Assembly: GCA_025331445.1 (NCBI GenBank)
Contig: JAIWNE010000017.1
Span: 62,001 to 126,000 of the forward strand
DNA length: 64,000 nt
Source of the DNA: Blakeslea trispora
Taxonomy: Eukaryota > Mucoromycota > Mucoromycetes > Mucorales > Choanephoraceae
Direction of reading: 5' to 3'
Shown here: one piece after another, positions 58,391-64,000 of the stretch
Layout of the letters: each line of letters starts with the position of its first letter
How positions within the stretch are numbered: the first letter of the stretch is position 1
Translations under genes and position numbers: made by a program
Notes under the pieces: generated by a model
Seen by the model: only the letters and a program-made list of their open reading frames with translations
Told to the model about the DNA's origin: nothing
Database searches by the model: none

Positions 58391-61300
58391 TTAAAGATAC
58401 GGGTTGAATACATCAAGAGTTCCTTTGCCGATCAGTCTAGATGCACCAGAGATACCAATGGCTAGGGCTGAAAGAGAGTCTCTTGGTTTGTGGGATTTTT
58501 TTACTAAATTAAGAACACAAGCCTTGTTGCTGCATATAGAGGTACCATTGATCGTTTTCAGACTTTCTCTACAATTCTCAATGGATGACTTATTTTTTCA
58601 AAGCAAAAAACACAGACTTGAGACGTGTTATGTTTATTGGTTATACATACTGATGTATAAAGACTATGCTTATTCGGTTTCCATGAACCACCTAGACGAA
58701 CGTGTCCTCGAATGGACGAGCCAATACCGTAGCCTCTATCACCCACGAACATAATATGTAGTGCTTGCCGTTGTTGTTGTTGCTGACCATACCTCCTTTC
58801 AGCTGAGCACGTTCGATCAAAAGTCTTTTCTTGTCTCATTTCATACCGCTTCTTACTTCTATTGCGAGCAAAACTGTAATAAAAATTTCTTAATGTATTC
58901 TTCTGCTCTTGATACACATTGTATGCGACTATAGCACCTTCAAGAGTTGTAGCTGTTTTTAGAGAGTATTGTGAGAGAACTGCCTCCGCTGCTTGTACTT
59001 CTTGACCTTCTGGGATAGCTTTTGCACGTTGCAGACTGTGTTGAGAAGCATAACCACCGCTTCGAAAATGCAAATCCCTGGGATTGATTTTGAATGATTT
59101 AGGAATACTTAGTAATTCTTTATCAATGGTTGATAAGTCTGATGCTGTTGCTATAAGTAAATCAGTAAGCATGTTTAAGTAATAGCAGCAGTAATAACAA
59201 CTTACGATTTGTAGAAGTAGACGTTTTGTATGTATCATATAACTGGAGGTGATATCTTAATTTACTCAAAGAAAATGGTGCTGTTTCAGATATAGAGACA
59301 ATTCCATTATCAGTCCCAGAAAACCTAACCTCGTCTTACTTTTCTAATATACTCCCATCAATTGTTACATTGTCAACATTCTCGAAACACTTGTATTCTT
59401 CAGATGTAATTTTTTTTGTAGACGTCTGTGCAGGCTGTTATCCTTTCGGGTTTCTCAGGAAGTAGACGTCATGCCTTAGCTTTTTAAGTTTGTTTCTTTG
59501 AATATAGATATCTTCATCAAACTGCTTTCGGTTTCTTCTCATCTGCGCTATTTGCTCATAAAGATTTTGGTTTGACTTAAGAGCTTTGTTTGCTCTCTCT
59601 CGAAGAGTTTTGTTCAGCATCGTTTTATCTTGCGGCACCCACTGTTCCTTCAGCTCTTTGATGTTGTTTCTGAGAATAAAATCTCGTCTTGCCTTACATG
59701 CTTGTTTGAGTTTATTAGATACTTGATTTATTTCATGTTGGAGTCTGTTGGCTTCAGTCTTAAAAAAATTTGTGTTGGGAGCCAGTGGTGAAGCCGGTAT
59801 AGGTGCAGACGATGATGGCTGAGCTTCTTCTTGAGACTTAATCGGCTGACATGTGTTGGCTGGTGAAGCGCTATCAAGTATGTTACAGATACGAACTGTT
59901 TCTGCACCAGGAAGTATAACCATGTAGTGACCAAACGCATGCTTCCATTTTTTACAAATAGCAAGTAGTTTTTTCAAAAAAAAAAAAAAAAAAAGAACTA
60001 AACATAGCATCCTTTTGTTCAATTGCAAGCTGTCTTGTGGTGATAACGTTTCCATCAAAATCATGAACATTTAGTGGTTTTGTTTTTGTTTTTGCGTTAG
60101 TTCCGCAAAAGAGACTGAAAAGAGATGGTGCATCCAAATGGAGAGCATTCAACTGGGAAGGGCTTGTCAAAGGGCAAAGAGAGGCTATTCGCTTTGTCTG
60201 TCCGATAGCACGAAAGATAGTATTTGCCATCAAGAAGAAAGGAATATTATACTGAAAAATTTTTCGATGTCTTGGCAATGACATGTAGGGAGAGTTTACA
60301 TTGGCAATCATCATGCAGATGTCTAATTTCTTTGGACTCAAATTTGAAGTTTATTTTGTTCAAATGGTCAGTCATGCTTCAGACAAGCTTTGTTTGCTAA
60401 ATAGCTTTACCTTGAAAATGTTGTATCGTAATTTTTCCTTGAGGGTTTGAATACAAAGTTGCTTTTAGAATAGCTGCCAAGGCTTTTATTCTTCTTCTGG
60501 GGGTATCATTGTTGTCTTGCGTAGCTTTGTCTTCCAGCTCTAGAATGCGACCTTCTGCTGCAGGAAGTTCTTCGGCAAGGTTCATAAGATCAAGTAGCTC
60601 ATTATCGTCATCACCAATAAGGTTTGGCTTCTCTTGCTGTTTTAGTTTTGCTTTTGAAAATGCTGATCTCTGTTGAAACCCAAAAAAAACATTAGTCTGA
60701 CATTGTATCAACTAATCCTAAACTACTTGCCTCGTTTTTCAAAATTTCTTCGTACGTATCTATTCTAACTTGACAGCAGTCTGCTCTAGTCTTCCATTTT
60801 TCATCTTGGAAACTACTTTCTTTATATCTTTTGAGCATTGTCTCTAGCCTGTTTCTTTCTTTCTTGAACAGATTCCGTCGATGACTTCTTGAGTTATTAA
60901 TCAAACTAATTGAGGAAAGAGGAATGGTTGGCAGGTAGACATGATTTTGGGTCTTCTTTATTTTTTGACGGTCTTGCTTTGACTGTGAGAGATAACGATT
61001 ATACTGTTTGATTCGCTCAGGGGCAAGGTGAATACGCAATGAATGACTTAATAGCTGGTTTAGTGTCTTTCTAAAACGACCAGGGCGGGTCCACATGTTT
61101 TCAAAGCTTACGAAATACATAGAGTAGGCTTTCTGCATCAAGTAGCTATCAACAGTACATTTTTCGTCCTCTCCAGGAGGTATTGCATCCACAAAAGCCT
61201 TGATAATAGGGTTCTTGTTTAAGATGTCTTGTTTGGTACCTTTATGACCAAAATAGGCACTGTGAATAATTTGAAGATGACTCTGGTCAAAGATGCTTTT

Positions 61301-62188
61301 GTAAAGTTTTTCAAACACTCTGGATCCTACGCAGTTTGGTACAAGTGGAGGAGGTAGGAATTCCTGCTTTGATGATGACCCAGAAGTTGGAAGAATGTTT
61401 GCCAAAGCTTCACCTCGAGACTCTCGCAAAGATATAGCACCTGCATCATCAATAAGAGATGCATAGTTAAGCATCAAGAGAAAAGTGCTGTACACCTTGA
61501 AACTATAACAGGAGATGTAATCAGTTACATTCTCAATCGCTTCATTCAAAGTCTTTATAAAATGATTTTTTATGTCTAGTTTCAAGTCTTTTCGAATGAT
61601 CTGTCGCATAGCCATTGTGAGGGTTCTGCGCTGTTCTTGATTAGACTGTTGTTCAACAATGGAGCCTTGAGCTTCTGCTACAGGAGTATGTGGTTCAGAG
61701 GCCGTTGGAGTAGCAAGCTGAGCTCTCATATTTTCAACAGTACTATAGAATGCATCTTGGACGCGGTCAACCCAGTATTGATGGTTCTTCTTTGTTGCTC
61801 TATTTCTTTTAATATATCTCTCAATAGAGCCAGCCGCAAAACCATGACTTGATTCAGCACCAGTTACTACACCCTTCTCTAACCTTGTAGACTTAAGTAA
61901 AGTTTCTTTTAAATGACGAAGATCACCATCATTATTTAATACGTTGCGTATTTTTGTCTCTAGCCTTTGCTGCATTTCATTGTGCAAAGCTTCTAAAAGC
62001 ATACCATCACCCTCACGACCTTTTCTTTTTATACGCTTTCTGCTACTCGGTTCTTCAGATTCTACTTCACCAAATGGACGTTTGCTTTGAGATACCCATC
62101 TCAAAACAGGAGGATTGTTCACGTGAGTTAACTCTGGATCATACCTAAAAGCCTGAGCCTTCCTTTTGCCTTTTCGACGACTTGACAT
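58391..62188 (-). pseudogene. Decayed Fanzor (TnpB-like, RuvC/zinc-ribbon) gene
   Basis: Minus-strand gene of about 1150 codons, starting at ATG 62188. Exons are about 60731-62188, 60411-60669, 59206-60322 and 58391-59150; intron 1 is best read as GC-AG (CGAG/GCAAGT). The N-terminus is basic (MSSRRKGKRKAQ; KRIKRKGR). Landmarks: RuvC-I FSGTDNGIVSIS with Asp at 59309-59311; zinc ribbon TSQVCVFC then CSNKAC; RuvC-III PRDSLSALAIGISGA with Asp at 58478-58480. The residue matching the RuvC-II catalytic Glu is Lys (58633-58635). Damage: a frame break in a 19-nt A-run (59976-59994), stops at 59438-59440 and 59336-59338, and a frame shift after the TGA at 58558. Fanzors are eukaryotic relatives of TnpB, some shown to be RNA-guided nucleases. 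This copy should be inactive. Confidence 0.7.
59976..59994. repeat. Poly-A homopolymer (19 nt) at a coding frame break
   Basis: Uninterrupted A-run on the plus strand (T in the gene's sense) within exon 3 of the Fanzor-like gene. Loss of one base would join the frames on either side, so this break may be slippage or an assembly error. Confidence 0.8.
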
Positions 62189-63526
62189 TGTGCAAAAAAG
62201 AAAATTATTTAATAGTTGTTAAAAAGCAAAAGAAAGAAAGAAAGAAAATCAGATATATGTCTAGATATATATATATGCCAATCCTGAACGCTTGGCTCTG
62301 TGTGACGAGAAAGGAAGCTGTCCTTTTTGAAGACTAATTCTTTAAATTAACAGCCTTTAAGTCAGTGTGTTGATAGACTATTCATTTTAAAATTCATAGT
62401 ATTCAGTAAAATATTTCTCTCTGTCAAACTTTAATAGGTCATTAAACCTATTTAACTATATGGTATAATTAGACTCCAAGTTTGTTGTAGGTATGAGCAA
62501 ACGATGAATTCATTGTTCTGAAAAGTTTTATCAAATTGTATTCATTGTGTTATTTTTCTCAAACTAAAAAAAAAAACTTTCAAGAGAGATTTCCGAGTAA
62601 TGATATATTTGGACAGAAGATGACACATAACAAGCTAAAGCTCTATTTGTGTGCTATTATACGAACAATCCTATTGTATTTTTACTCTTATATTTGTGAT
62701 TAGAGTCACAGTTTGCACAAACCGGGAAGAGAAAACTCAAGTATCTGATATATAGGAACGAAAATATAAACACACATAAAATGGTCCTTAGGCAAAGCTA
62801 AAGAGATTCTGGGAGGTGTTGCGGGTTGAAAAGAGAACTCAGATGGGCTGTAAATCCTTATTCATATAACAATAGATATACAAAACAAAAGGCAAAGAAA
62901 ATACAGCAATAAGTTTTATGTTATTATAGGAGGGATGAGGCACAAAACACTGTGCTTTTGAACGCTTGGGGATCTTGCATTGTAGAAGGACTTGATAATA
63001 GATTTGTTCAGTTCTAGCTTAGAACCGCTTTTACTTGTTAAGACCAACTTAATGTTTTAGGAGGAAGAAATCGCTTTTATTTAAAATGATATTGGTTTAA
63101 TATTTATATAAAAGATAGTAGTGTGTCCTACCTCTTGCGGCCTTAGTGGACACAAGGGGAGGATTATCTGGCACTATTGTATTGAGGACGTTTGTGAGAA
63201 GTTTGTTCTTTCCGTGCTTCAAAATGTTTATTTTACAGAAGTCATAAACACAATTATTCAGGGAAGGCTTTTTATTGGTTCTGAAAGTCATATTCCAACT
63301 ATTAGTTTCAGATGAGTTACAGAGTAAAAATACCAGCATATTCAAAAGGTGTTTTTTTAATTAGCAGAAAGACCAAAAAATACTTTTTAGTCTCACAGCT
63401 TAACGAACAAAAATTGCTTGATAACTGTAGAGTTCGGGGTTTAGTTTAGAAGATATATGGATGTAGTTTTGTGTATAGGCTTTAAATGAAGTTATAAAGA
63501 TTATAGGTTTCAATTATATTCCACTT
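62189..63526. other. Intergenic right of the Fanzor-like gene
   Basis: AT-rich with a (TA)-rich patch near 62264-62277. Frames at 63097-63345 (minus) and 63121-63315 (plus) overlap on opposite strands and have no recognisable motif. No supported gene. Confidence 0.45.
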
Positions 63527-63931
63527 CTAGTGTGCTTAGATAAATACTCAAAGCTATTGTGAAGTAAAATAACTTGTATCACTAGTATGCTCCTATAAAG
63601 ATTCTTTCAACATAAAGCTAGTGTGCGATAAAGATTTGGATAACTTAGTACTAGTATTGTTTTCAACGAAGATATGTCTTATTGAAATAGTGTTTAATTT
63701 TATGACTTGATAGATAGTGTATCTCAAACAATTGAATTGTATAAGACTATTGTTCTAACAAGATTTGAATTAAACAGCTTCTAGTGTGTCTTTGTTCTTA
63801 AGATTATAAGTTAAGACTAGTATGAAGATGCGCACTCTTATGAATAGTGTACTTAATTTCTTAAGCTATTGTTTCAATAGAGATTTTAAGTATAACCTGA
63901 TAGTGTGATCTATGACTATAGATCTATTGTT
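63527..63931. repeat. Spaced degenerate octamer repeat (CTAGTGTG / CTATTGTT / ATAGTGTA)
   Basis: An octamer of the form (C/A)TA(G/T)T(G/A)T(N) recurs at 63527, 63554, 63582, 63618, 63651, 63687, 63714, 63747, 63781, 63817, 63844, 63866, 63900 and 63924, that is every 22-36 nt. A longer unit of about 119 nt is suggested because 63747/63781 and 63866/63900 have the same internal spacing and similar intervening text. It looks like a decayed minisatellite that may continue beyond the window. Confidence 0.55.
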
Positions 63932-64000
63932 CAGATTAAAAGAAAGTAAAAGAAAATAATAAGAGAAAGGAGTAAAATGAGATGAAATATATGAACGCGA

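Noticed and set aside
60670..60715. GT donor (TTA/GTTGAT) for intron 1 of the Fanzor-like gene
   Set aside because: It also keeps the frame but would make a 45-nt intron with a poor donor; the GCAAGT donor at 60730 fits U1 pairing better and gives a normal 61-nt intron.
63527..63931. CRISPR array
   Set aside because: The repeats are 8 nt and degenerate with variable spacing, and the organism is a eukaryote.

Overview
This is nuclear DNA from a filamentous, early-diverging fungus, most likely a Mucoromycota of the Mucorales type. The evidence is AT-rich intergenic DNA full of T and A homopolymers, compact genes with short introns (mostly 50-100 nt, GT-AG with occasional GC-AG), single-exon genes beside finely split ones, and relics of Tc1/mariner, LINE, FAR1-like and Fanzor-like elements. 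The species cannot be fixed from the sequence alone.

Layout, left to right. RPL19 (590-1207, +) has an intron that splits its start codon. A PX-PH phospholipase D of eight exons follows (3413-7699, +). After a long gene-poor stretch comes a Ran1/Ksp1-like protein kinase (11616-12794, +). From about 12.8 to 19 kb there are only element relics (Tc1/mariner, LINE) and one tRNA-Ser(GCU). SEC11 signal peptidase (19270-20041, +) converges on mitochondrial uL22m (20223-21134, -). Next are a decayed Fanzor-like C-terminus, an Ish1/Msc1-like secretory-pathway protein (22566-24053, -), a delta-9 desaturase fused to cytochrome b5 (26108-27490, +) and a coiled-coil protein of unknown function (28215-30632, -). 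A nearly complete Tc1-type DD34E element lies at 33.9-35.3 kb. Then come the sulfite reductase hemoprotein subunit (37115-42045, +), a CUE/NPF/PPxY adaptor (42153-43479, -), a MATE transporter (44602-46183, -), a GAR-domain cytoskeletal protein (48090-50444, +), a SAC3/GANP mRNA-export scaffold (50943-54655, -) and an SPX-ACT-phosphoserine phosphatase fusion (55326-57420, -). The right end holds a decayed Fanzor (TnpB-related) gene (58391-62188, -) and a spaced degenerate repeat running towards the window edge.

Most host genes are unrelated housekeeping genes. Two belong to nutrient assimilation: sulfite reductase makes sulfide, and phosphoserine phosphatase makes serine, the carbon precursor of cysteine. 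They are about 13 kb apart, so this is a thematic link and not a cluster. SEC11, the Ish1-like protein, the desaturase and the phospholipase act in membranes and the secretory pathway. Exon structures were built by hand from splice motifs, reading phase and protein similarity. Every multi-exon total given here is a whole number of codons, except in genes called pseudogenes.

The two observations most worth pursuing are the SPX-ACT-SerB fusion, which would put serine synthesis under inositol-pyrophosphate (phosphate-status) control, and the Fanzor-like locus. That locus keeps recognisable RuvC and zinc-ribbon landmarks but has two stops, two frame breaks and a lost catalytic glutamate.
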